NCBI GenBank assembly: GCA_944390875.1
Contig: CALXRO010000046.1
Span: 1-7,977, forward strand
Length of the DNA stretch: 7,977 nt
From: an uncultured Rickettsiales bacterium
GTDB lineage: Bacteria; Pseudomonadota; Alphaproteobacteria; Rickettsiales; UBA1997
Reading direction: 5' to 3'
Shown here: positions 1 through 6,176 of the stretch, in pieces
Numbering within the stretch: position 1 is the first letter of the stretch
Layout of the letters: each line of letters begins with the position of its first letter
Position numbers and translations under genes: made by a program
Notes under the pieces: generated by a model
Seen by the model: the letters and a program-made list of their open reading frames with translations, nothing else
Database searches by the model: none
Told to the model about the DNA's origin: nothing

Positions 1-1255
1 TAGTAACTTTAAAGCAATGCTCATAGATAGTTGGTATGATGTTTATTTAGGAGTTATAGTTTTAATTAGAGTTGTTGATGGTGTATTAAAACGCAACGAT
101 AAGATAAAAATGCTAGCAACAGGTGGAATATATCAAATGGAAAATATAGGTGTTTTCACACCAAAACAAATCAAGCTGGACACTCTATCAGCTGGTGAAG
201 TAGGTTTTTTTACTGGACAAATAAAACAGGTATCTGACTGTAAAATAGGTGATACAATAGTATTAGCAAATGATAACTTAGCTAGACCATTAAAAGGATT
301 TAAACAAAATAATCCTGTTGTTTTTTGTGGTATATATCCAGTTGATGCAAGTGACTATAATATTTTCAAAGAATCTTTAGCAAAATTACATTTAAATGAT
401 GCAAGTTTTGAATTTGAACCTGAAACCTCATCTGCATTAGGTTTTGGTTTTCGTTGTGGCTTTTTAGGTTTATTACATTTAGAAATAATAGAAGAAAGGC
501 TTGAAAGAGAATTTAATTTAGATTTAATAACAACTGCTCCATCAGTAATATATAGAGTATATATTAATACAACAAAAGGTTTTAAATTTGATGAAGGTAA
601 AGATTATCTTGAAATACATAATCCATCAGATTTACCAGATATACAATACATAAAAAATATCCAAGAACCATGGGTTAGAGCAACAATAATGACACCAGAA
701 GAATATCTTGGAGATATAATAAATCTCTGTATTGACAGACGTGGTATTCAAGATAATTTGACTTTTGTTGGAAATAGAGCAATGTTGATTTATAAACTTC
801 CATTAAACGAAATTGTTTACGATTTTTATGACAAGTTAAAATCGTATTCAAAAGGTTATGCAAGTTTTGATTGGGAAATAACAGATTATAAAGACAGTGA
901 TTTGATAAAACTATCAATATTTGTTAATGGAGAAACTGTTGATGCTTTGTCGATTATGATTCACAGAACAAAAGCTGAAAATAGAGGAAGAGCATTATGT
1001 GAAAAATTAAAAGATTTGATACCAAGACAAATGTTTAAAATAGCAATACAAGCTGGAATAGGAAATAGAATAATAGCAAGAGAAACAATAAATCCATATA
1101 GAAAGGATGTTCTTGCTAAATGTTATGGTGGCGATGTTACAAGGAAAAGAAAACTTCTGGAAAAACAAAAGAAAGGTAAAAAGAAAATGAAAATAGTAGG
1201 TAATGTAGAAATCCCTCAAAGTGCCTTTCTTGCTGCTTTGAAGGTTGATGGGTGA
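1..1255 (+). CDS. lepA: Elongation factor 4 (LepA), 3' part; 5' end outside window
   Basis: LepA/EF4 is a ribosome-associated translational GTPase of the cytoplasm and inner membrane face, implicated in back-translocation and initiation or ribosome assembly. The frame is open from base 2 (SNFKAMLIDSWYD), which matches the family's conserved 'ALIVDSWFD' segment, so the ATG at 17 is internal and not the start. About 417 codons remain of a usual total near 600. The missing part is the GTPase domain. Present are the domain II beta-barrel (GVFTPKQIKL), domain III (NDASFEFEPETSSALGFGFRCGFLGLLHLEI), the EF-G-like domain V, and the LepA-specific C-terminal domain with LAKCYGGDVTRKRKLLEKQK and NVEIPQSAFLAALK. 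The stop is TGA at 1253-1255. Residue choice resembles alphaproteobacterial LepA. The last 54 codons recur at 5675-5836. The convergent glycosyltransferase gene ends 43 bp downstream, with no convincing GC-rich terminator hairpin between them. Confidence 0.97.
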   Translation, partial: SNFKAMLIDSWYDVYLGVIVLIRVVDGVLKRNDKIKMLATGGIYQMENIGVFTPKQIKLDTLSAGEVGFFTGQIKQVSDCKIGDTIVLANDNLARPLKGFKQNNPVVFCGIYPVDASDYNIFKESLAKLHLNDASFEFEPETSSALGFGFRCGFLGLLHLEIIEERLEREFNLDLITTAPSVIYRVYINTTKGFKFDEGKDYLEIHNPSDLPDIQYIKNIQEPWVRATIMTPEEYLGDIINLCIDRRGIQDNLTFVGNRAMLIYKLPLNEIVYDFYDKLKSYSKGYASFDWEITDYKDSDLIKLSIFVNGETVDALSIMIHRTKAENRGRALCEKLKDLIPRQMFKIAIQAGIGNRIIARETINPYRKDVLAKCYGGDVTRKRKLLEKQKKGKKKMKIVGNVEIPQSAFLAALKVDG

Positions 1256-1268
1256 TTGTTGTTTGATA
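1094..1268 (+). repeat. Long direct repeat, left copy (lepA 3' end plus 13 bp)
   Basis: These bases, covering the last 54 lepA codons and 13 bp past the stop, are repeated in the same orientation at 5675-5849. By hand alignment the 162 coding bases differ at 16 positions (about 90% identity) with no gap. A second collinear block, 1680-1842 inside the GT4 gene, matches 5847-6007 with 21 substitutions and two one-base gaps (about 86%). Confidence 0.93.
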
Positions 1269-1298
1269 AATACGATATACATAACTAAATTTTAATAT

Positions 1299-2366
1299 TT
1301 AACAAATTTCTATTATTTTTAAAAACTCACTAACAAAATCTCTTTTGAACATTAGAGACGCTTTATAGGAATCCTCAGATATTTTAAAATATTTCCTTTC
1401 ATTGTTTAGTAAATAATTAATAGTCTCAATCCATTTTTCTATATCAGACACGTCTATTATATAACCACTAGAATTCATAACCTCAGGAATTCCACCTATA
1501 CAATTTCCTATCACAGGTATATAATTCATATTAGCTTCAACTATAACTCGTGGTGAAGCATCTTGTACTATGCTAGGCACAAGCAATATTTTAGAAACAG
1601 ACCATACATAACTCATATCATTTTGAGGTTCTAAGTAAATTATATTATTTGGCATCTTACTTATAAAATCCGAATTTTTATACCATCCCTCAACACACAA
1701 AAATTTAACATTTGGCATCATGCTTGCCAATCTTAATATAAAATCACAACCTTTTTGTGGTACTGGATTTACAAAAGTCACATATTTCCTTTTGTCATAA
1801 TCAGGTTTAGTATTGTTAAAATGAAATTGTGGTCTAAATACTAAAGTGTTCATTTTATATTTATTGTATATGTAATTTTTAACAAAATTTGAAACAGAAG
1901 CAATAATTGTTGGCTTTGCCTTTATGACTTCAATTTCATTATCGAAACAAGAATGCAACCAAACGAATGTTTTAACGTCAAATTTATTTGCTATTTTAAC
2001 AAAATCAAAACTCTTTTCCATTGATGTAACAATCAAACTATTTTGATGTTGTAACACAATATCCTTGAATTTCGCTGATAAATAATTTTGCTGCATTGTT
2101 ATACAATTTATACCTTTATAAATATATGTTACAATTCTATGGTCAATATTTAAATTAGTTACATCTGTATTGTTTTTAAGATCATTTAAATATTTGTTAT
2201 ACAATGTATAACTTGGGAAATTTGGGTCCTCAAGACTACCAACATATATAACTCTTATATTTTTTTTAGTTAATTCTTCAGCTAATATGTTATGACATTT
2301 TTCTGCTCCACCAATAAAAAGTGGCGGCGTTGGTCTTCGCCAATAAAAAATTATAGTTTTTTCCAT
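1299..2366 (-). CDS. GT4-like (GT-B fold) glycosyltransferase
   Basis: This 355-residue protein would transfer a sugar from a nucleotide-sugar donor to an unknown acceptor, probably in the cytoplasm or at the inner membrane face; no signal peptide or membrane helix is seen. The N-terminal Rossmann half contains FIGGAEKCHNILAEEL (about 17-32), the GT4 acceptor-side GGAE loop. The C-terminal half contains FVNPVPQKGCDFILRLA (198-214) and the donor-binding stretch from LVPS at 262 to GGIPEV at 296. In the EX7E motif the first acid is Asp269 rather than Glu and the second is Glu277 (DASPRVIVEA); GG at 291-292 is the usual loop before the motif's end. The start codon lies inside the last 16 bp of the deacetylase gene, so translation is probably coupled. 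Acceptor and sugar are unknown. A decayed partial copy of this gene lies at 5847-6007. The GT4 family call is firm; the substrate is not. Confidence 0.88.
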   Translation of the reverse strand: MEKTIIFYWRRPTPPLFIGGAEKCHNILAEELTKKNIRVIYVGSLEDPNFPSYTLYNKYLNDLKNNTDVTNLNIDHRIVTYIYKGINCITMQQNYLSAKFKDIVLQHQNSLIVTSMEKSFDFVKIANKFDVKTFVWLHSCFDNEIEVIKAKPTIIASVSNFVKNYIYNKYKMNTLVFRPQFHFNNTKPDYDKRKYVTFVNPVPQKGCDFILRLASMMPNVKFLCVEGWYKNSDFISKMPNNIIYLEPQNDMSYVWSVSKILLVPSIVQDASPRVIVEANMNYIPVIGNCIGGIPEVMNSSGYIIDVSDIEKWIETINYLLNNERKYFKISEDSYKASLMFKRDFVSEFLKIIEIC

Positions 2367-3100
2367 AAACTTTCTATGTAATTGTTATTATCTAATAAAA
2401 CATATTTGTTAATGTTAAAATTCTCAAATTCATAAGTAGACAATTGACTTTTATATATTTTAATATTAAAGCTTTTTGCTTTCAATTCTTCTTTATTTAA
2501 TAGCAATTTTATCTGTTTATAATTATTTTTACTTAAAAAACATTTATTTTCCTCAAAGAAATTAAGTCTATTTCTACCATATGTTATATAGGGAATATCT
2601 TCATATAAAATTATATTTTTTAATAAATCACAGTTTGTGAAATTTTTCACCACCTTATTTAAAACAACATGATCTCTATGATAACCAATTGACATTGGAG
2701 CAAAAACAACAATCTGTTCTTTTTTGCTAATTATTTTTTTAAATAGATTTGCTAATGCTATCCTCAAAAACTCTACATCATTTTCAATATCACTAAGATT
2801 CCAGACTAAATTTCTAACACCAGCTTCTACAAAATCTAAATTAATTTTGTCTAAGTTATACTTTTTGCAAAAAAAATTATCTTCAATATTTCTTAAAATA
2901 CTTATGTAGTTTATCTTTTCTTTTTTTGTATAATTAGCAATTTTATTAGTAATATCTTCATTTTCGTAATAACTTGATATTGTGTATATATTCACTAGTG
3001 TTTTTTTAATACTGGCATTTCTTATTTTATGTAAAAAACCACTCATGGAAAAACAAATATCATCAAAATGTGGAGAAATAAATATGTAATGCATTATCAT
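2351..3100 (-). CDS. PIG-L/LmbE-family zinc-dependent N-deacetylase
   Basis: PIG-L family members are Zn-dependent enzymes that remove N-acetyl groups from GlcNAc-type sugars (PIG-L, MshB, BshB). The 249-residue product has both metal motifs. SPHFDD at 9-14 supplies His11 and Asp14 as zinc ligands and Asp13 as the likely general base. GYHRDH at 139-144 supplies His141 and His144. YEDIPY at 166-171 is also typical of bacterial members found in glycan clusters. The canonical HPDDE is modified to HFDDI, which is tolerated in this subgroup. Length is in the usual range. There is no signal peptide, so it is cytoplasmic. The ATG at 3100 overlaps the kinase stop by 4 bp (ATGA); a second Met two codons in (3094) is an alternative start. 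The gene overlaps the GT4 start by 16 bp. It probably deacetylates an amino sugar made or transferred by cassette enzymes. Confidence 0.88.
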   Translation of the reverse strand: MIMHYIFISPHFDDICFSMSGFLHKIRNASIKKTLVNIYTISSYYENEDITNKIANYTKKEKINYISILRNIEDNFFCKKYNLDKINLDFVEAGVRNLVWNLSDIENDVEFLRIALANLFKKIISKKEQIVVFAPMSIGYHRDHVVLNKVVKNFTNCDLLKNIILYEDIPYITYGRNRLNFFEENKCFLSKNNYKQIKLLLNKEELKAKSFNIKIYKSQLSTYEFENFNINKYVLLDNNNYIESLWKKL

Positions 3101-3753
3101 ATATTAAGGTTTAGTTTATAAAATACTTTTATGTCCATTTTTTCAACGTTATTATTTATAATATTTTGAACATCTAACTCTTTTTTTAGTATATATTGTT
3201 TCAATTTTTTGCTATCCATTTTACTAGCATTTATATATTCTACTTTGGTATTTTTTTGAACATTTAAAAAAAAGTGTTTTAATTTTTTATTAAAATCCTC
3301 ATTATACAGTACGTTATTTAATATTTTATTTCTTGTATCTCCGCGTTGGTAAGCTCTTCTTATACGCTCGTCATGCGAAATATCTAAAAAATAAACTTTT
3401 TCAGGATAAAAAATTTGATTTTCATATAAATATTTTTCAACTAATTCATATTTACCAATTGCATAATAAAAAGATAACGTGCTTATTACACTTCTATCAA
3501 CGACAATATTTTTTCCATCAATTAACGCTGATAGGATCATTATGTTTCTGATTTTTTCAATTTTCATAAATTCTTCTAGTATTAAATTGTCATCTTTTAG
3601 AGAAAATATCCATTTCTCTTTATTTTTACTTATTAAATCTGTATGTTCTGGAATTACTACAAAATTATCTTTTTTGAATTCATGCAGTAAAGAAGTTTTT
3701 CCAGCACATACTCCTCCATCTAGAAAAATAATAATACCTAAAAAATAAAACAT
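3097..3753 (-). CDS. Thymidylate/deoxynucleoside kinase-like P-loop kinase
   Basis: The 218-residue protein carries a P-loop, GGVCAGKT at 13-20 (GxxxxGKT), and a VVDRS motif at 84-88 that matches the DR(S/Y) element of thymidylate and deoxynucleoside kinases. A lid-like arginine-rich stretch, ERIRRAYQRGDTR, lies at 129-141. PEHTD at 34-38 sits where dNK-like proteins carry their substrate-side acid. It is expected to phosphorylate a nucleotide, nucleoside or other small molecule with ATP. It is probably not the housekeeping Tmk: it lacks the usual EGxDGxGK(S/T) loop and lies in a sugar-enzyme cluster. It is the first gene of the reverse-strand trio, and its TGA overlaps the deacetylase ATG. 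The ATG at 3753 is favoured because only 12 residues precede the P-loop, and no later ATG precedes it. The last 30 or so residues are Asn/Lys-rich without recognisable motif. Substrate is unknown. Confidence 0.75.
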   Translation of the reverse strand: MFYFLGIIIFLDGGVCAGKTSLLHEFKKDNFVVIPEHTDLISKNKEKWIFSLKDDNLILEEFMKIEKIRNIMILSALIDGKNIVVDRSVISTLSFYYAIGKYELVEKYLYENQIFYPEKVYFLDISHDERIRRAYQRGDTRNKILNNVLYNEDFNKKLKHFFLNVQKNTKVEYINASKMDSKKLKQYILKKELDVQNIINNNVEKMDIKVFYKLNLNI

Positions 3754-3816
3754 ACTTATTGAATATAAAATTAATGATTCTAATCTAAATTAGATATATA
3801 AACTATTTATTTTAAT
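3754..3816. promoter_or_regulatory. Divergent intergenic region, probable bidirectional promoter
   Basis: These 63 bp separate the diverging kinase and HAD genes and are the only place where promoters for both cassette arms can easily lie. The region is almost pure AT. It contains a perfect 6+6 inverted repeat with a one-base centre, ATCTAA-A-TTAGAT, at 3783-3795, which could be an operator. TATATA-like stretches follow at 3795-3801. No convincing -35 element or purine-rich ribosome binding site is visible on either side. In DNA this AT-rich such motifs also arise by chance, so only the position is well supported. Confidence 0.4.
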
Positions 3817-4455
3817 ATGCAAATAAAATTATTTATAAGTGATTTTGATGGCGTTATATATAACTTTGATAAAGACAATATTCAGGATGGGTTATATTGT
3901 AATATAAAAGATAAAGATCCAATTTTATACAAAAAAATTAAGAGTTTTTTATTTGAACAAAATAAACATATATTTTTTGCTTGGATGAGAGGTTGGGTAA
4001 ATCATAACGATCTACACCATCTTATTGCAAGAAAATTCAATATAAATGTCGATTTTTTAGATAAAGAGTTAATTGATAGTATAAAAAAATTTGAATTAAA
4101 TTCTGAATTATTAAATTTTGTTAAATATTGTAAAGACAAAGGTATAAAAACATGTATATTAACCGATAACCTTTCATCATTCACAGAAATATTAGTTCCA
4201 TATTTTAAGTTAGATAACTTTTTTGATAAGATATATTCCTCAGCTGATTATCATATACTAAAAACTGATAACAATGGTAAGTGGATAGAAGAAATTATTA
4301 GAGAAAATAATATTTTACCTCAGGAAACTTTGTTTATTGATGATGGTGAAGAGAATATAAAAAATGCTAAAAATAAAAACATAAATACATATCTTTATAA
4401 TTCTGATACAAGATTCAATTTTAGTAAATGGATTTGTAAAAATAATATAATTTAA
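3817..4455 (+). CDS. HAD-superfamily hydrolase (probable phosphatase)
   Basis: The 212-residue protein shows all four HAD motifs in order. Motif I is DFDGV at 9-13, with nucleophile Asp9 and acid/base Asp11. Motif II is Thr116 in CILTDN. Motif III is Lys149 in HILKTD. Motif IV is FIDDGEEN at 173-180, with Asp175 and Asp176 binding Mg2+. The segment between motifs I and II (about 15-95) is a helical C1-type cap, as in phosphoglycolate- and beta-phosphoglucomutase-like enzymes. It most likely hydrolyses a phosphate ester of a small metabolite in the cytoplasm. A mutase role cannot be excluded, although Asp at +2 of motif I is common to both. It opens the forward arm of the cassette, is followed 27 bp later by a glycosyltransferase gene, and is probably cotranscribed with it. 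A natural guess is that it dephosphorylates a sugar-phosphate intermediate of this pathway. No clear Shine-Dalgarno sequence precedes it. Confidence 0.85.
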   Translation: MQIKLFISDFDGVIYNFDKDNIQDGLYCNIKDKDPILYKKIKSFLFEQNKHIFFAWMRGWVNHNDLHHLIARKFNINVDFLDKELIDSIKKFELNSELLNFVKYCKDKGIKTCILTDNLSSFTEILVPYFKLDNFFDKIYSSADYHILKTDNNGKWIEEIIRENNILPQETLFIDDGEENIKNAKNKNINTYLYNSDTRFNFSKWICKNNII

Positions 4456-4482
4456 TTTTTATTAATAATATGGTAGTTCATA

Positions 4483-5607
4483 ATGAAAGTTTTTATAATA
4501 TGCCCAACATATAGAGATAGAAATTCTAATAACAATATTAGATATTTCGGTATTGTTTCGTTATTAAAACAAATAAAAGAACAAAATGGTAATCATATTA
4601 TAAAATTAGCTGTCGTAGACTCTAGTTATAAAACTCATGACTTTTTTAAAGAACATAACAATATGAACTCAAATAATTTTTTATATTTTCACATTAACGA
4701 TAGAAATAAAATTAACAAACAAATAAAAAACAATTTTGGTTACGCTTGTTCTTTCTTGCCAAATAATAATGAAATAAATAATTGCAAATGGCAAAAAATA
4801 GTGAAAATGAATATAGCTTGGGATAGATTTTTTCCTTGGGAAGATAATTATCCAGCAACTAATTCTATATATAACCAAATTTATAGCAATAGACCAACCA
4901 TTGGAATGATGCGAAATTTTGCTATTGCTGCTTTAGAAGAAAAATTTGGGGAAAGTGATTTGATTGTTTATGCAGATGATGATGATATTAGAAACCAAGA
5001 TTACATTGATAATTTAGTTATTAGTATTGGAAATTATGACTTTACTAGGATGTTTAAGTATTACACATTTGTATTTGACACAAATCAGTGGGGTGAATAT
5101 AATGTTAATTTTATACAAGATATAAACAATAATTGGTTACCGTCAGATGATGAAAAATCTGTTATTTTAAAAAATAATCTAAAAAATAGTATCTATAAAA
5201 CAACAATAGGCAAAAAATATTCAAAACCCATATGTTTGGCTTTTTCACCTATAGCATCAGTTGGTGCTTTACATTGCTTTAGATTTAGCTTATGGAAGCA
5301 GTCAATAATGGACTTTGGAGGTATACCTATTACCAGCACTTGTGAAGATCATTTGTTTTATATAAATTGTCAAAAATTATTTGGTAATAGATTCAAAGCT
5401 ATTGATACAAAAGTTGCTGAACCTTGTTTTATACGAACATCTTGTGGTAATAATATGTCTGTTATAGAATGGACTAAAGACTTACAAGAGCATGAAATAT
5501 TAAATTGGGCTGTAAATTATATTACTGAATATAAAAATGTTTTAAAATTAAATAAAAATGATTTAGCAAAATATTGTTATAATAATTATAGTGATTATAT
5601 ATTATAA
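4483..5607 (+). CDS. GT-A fold (GT2-like) glycosyltransferase
   Basis: The 374-residue protein begins MKVFIICPTYRDR, the first beta strand and nucleotide-contacting loop of GT-A transferases. A GMMRNFAIAAL segment (141-151), like the 'ARN.A...A' helix of GT2 enzymes, comes just before the metal site LIVYADDDDI (160-169), where Asp165-168 form a DXD-type cluster that would bind the nucleotide-sugar Mn/Mg. CEDHLFYI (287-294) is a good candidate for the ED acceptor/catalytic motif. There is no transmembrane helix or signal peptide. An insertion of roughly 60 residues (70-130), rich in Asn and aromatics (MNIAWDRFFPWEDNYP), lies between strand 1 and the DXD region, and I do not recognise it from standard GT2 proteins. 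The gene follows the HAD gene closely. Donor and acceptor are unknown. The protein is strikingly Asn/Lys/Ile-rich, consistent with AT pressure. Confidence 0.78.
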   Translation: MKVFIICPTYRDRNSNNNIRYFGIVSLLKQIKEQNGNHIIKLAVVDSSYKTHDFFKEHNNMNSNNFLYFHINDRNKINKQIKNNFGYACSFLPNNNEINNCKWQKIVKMNIAWDRFFPWEDNYPATNSIYNQIYSNRPTIGMMRNFAIAALEEKFGESDLIVYADDDDIRNQDYIDNLVISIGNYDFTRMFKYYTFVFDTNQWGEYNVNFIQDINNNWLPSDDEKSVILKNNLKNSIYKTTIGKKYSKPICLAFSPIASVGALHCFRFSLWKQSIMDFGGIPITSTCEDHLFYINCQKLFGNRFKAIDTKVAEPCFIRTSCGNNMSVIEWTKDLQEHEILNWAVNYITEYKNVLKLNKNDLAKYCYNNYSDYIL

Positions 5608-5674
5608 ATATAGTATTCTACAGCAATTTATCCTAAAAAATATGTAAGTTTTAACTATAAAATAATAAATAAAC

Positions 5675-5836
5675 CCATATAGAAAAGATGTTCTTGCTAA
5701 ATGTTATGATGACGATGTTACAAGAAAAAGAAAACTTTTGGAAAAGCAAAAAAAAGGTAAAAAGAAAATGAAAATAATAGGTAACGTAGAAATCCCTCAA
5801 AGTGCCTTTTTAGCCGCTTTAAGGGTTGATGGGTAG
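5675..5836 (+). pseudogene. lepA 3'-end remnant (last 54 codons)
   Basis: This stretch reads in one frame from PYRKDVLAKCY to SAFLAALRVDG and a TAG stop, and is a second copy of the C-terminal tail of LepA. It cannot make LepA: a TAA at 5666-5668 closes the frame just upstream, no start codon precedes it, and the rest of the gene is absent. Compared with the intact copy, nine sense codons differ silently, the stop changes from TGA to TAG, and four residues change. Two of these turn the conserved CYGGD into CYDDD; the others are Val to Ile and Lys to Arg. Homology also runs about 13 bp past the stop. Upstream, similarity to lepA fades between about 5660 and 5674. The excess of silent changes and absence of frameshifts suggest that most divergence accumulated while this sequence was part of a working lepA. 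Confidence 0.92.
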
Positions 5837-5846
5837 GTGTTATTTG

Positions 5847-6007
5847 ATACCATCCTTCAACACATAAAATTTAACATTTAGCATCATGTTTACCAATTTT
5901 GACATAACATCATAATATTTTGTGGTATTAGATTTATAAAAGTCACCCATTTCCTTTTGTCATAATCAAGTTTAGTATTGTTAAAATAAAATTGTAATCT
6001 AAATACT
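5847..6007 (-). pseudogene. Decayed fragment of the GT4-like glycosyltransferase
   Basis: This is a reverse-strand match to 1680-1842, about residues 176-229 of the intact glycosyltransferase, covering the segment around FVNPVPQKGCDF. It has two one-base deletions that break the frame and several non-conservative changes (for example Pro to Leu after VFR). Most substitutions are G:C to A:T. It joins the lepA remnant through a 414-bp deletion relative to the intact locus, with a shared ATA at the junction (5847-5849). It is not translatable. Its orientation and order relative to the lepA fragment match the intact lepA-GT4 junction, so the two pieces were duplicated together and not separately. 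Confidence 0.88.
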
Positions 6008-6176
6008 GAACTTTATTAACATCCTTAAGATAAGAAGAATATCAGTAATTAAGATTTTTCAGCAAGATTGAAATTTTTTTAACCTAATATACAATAAATT
6101 TATATCTTTACAAAAAAGAAATAATATAAAAGTTTATTCATATATAACCTTTTTTAACAATTATAATATATATAAT
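6008..6176. promoter_or_regulatory. Gene-free spacer upstream of lnt; possible promoter
   Basis: No open reading frame of note lies here. TATAAT occurs at 6162-6167 and again at 6171-6176 just before the lnt start. The first would give an extremely short leader, and no good -35 hexamer stands 17 bp upstream, so the promoter call is weak. A short stretch around 6088-6113 resembles 2100-2122 of the glycosyltransferase gene apart from a four-base insertion, in the expected order for a further GT4 remnant. The match is all A/T-rich and may be chance. Confidence 0.3.

Larger units (their letters stand above)
1299..5607. other. Five-gene accessory cassette between lepA repeats
   Basis: Five sugar- or phosphate-related genes in two divergent arms are bracketed by the lepA 3' end on the left and a second partial lepA 3' end (5675-5836) on the right. 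Everything outside is core (lepA, lnt) or common (alkD). The duplicated target-gene end looks like the footprint of an integrated islet. However, no integrase, transposase, tRNA or short identical attachment core is visible, so homologous recombination is the more economical explanation. The islet interpretation is inference; the duplication itself is read directly from the sequence. Confidence 0.6.

Noticed and set aside
17..19. ATG at 17 as the start of lepA
   Set aside because: The frame is open through base 2, and the preceding codons encode conserved LepA sequence, so the gene begins outside the window.
1240..1268. Integrase attachment site at the lepA 3' end
   Set aside because: The repeats are about 90% identical over 160 bp with no perfectly conserved short core, and no recombinase or tRNA gene is present.
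675..1282. Reverse-strand open frames opposite lepA (675-917 and 1007-1282)
   Set aside because: They lie antisense to a highly conserved gene, have no recognisable motif, and arise from AT-rich composition.
1284..1311. Rho-independent terminator between lepA and the GT4 gene
   Set aside because: Only an A/T-only AAATTT repeat pair is present; such a stem would be too weak to call.
1299..3100. Assignment of the GT4 and PIG-L pair as bacillithiol or mycothiol genes
   Set aside because: The resemblance is in family pairing only. No cysteine ligase is present, and the sequences lack features specific to BshA, BshB, MshA or MshB.
2724..4184. Open frames opposite the deacetylase, kinase and HAD genes (2724-2909, 3333-3551, 3479-3748, 4002-4184)
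   Set aside because: Each is antisense to a gene with clear family motifs and has no protein-like signature of its own.
4681..4878. Reverse-strand open frame inside the GT-A glycosyltransferase
   Set aside because: It is hydrophobic low-complexity translation opposite a convincing coding sequence, with no support for expression.
5675..5836. The lepA tail copy as a small functional gene
   Set aside because: A stop at 5666-5668 closes the frame just upstream with no start between, and the conserved CYGGD is changed to CYDDD.
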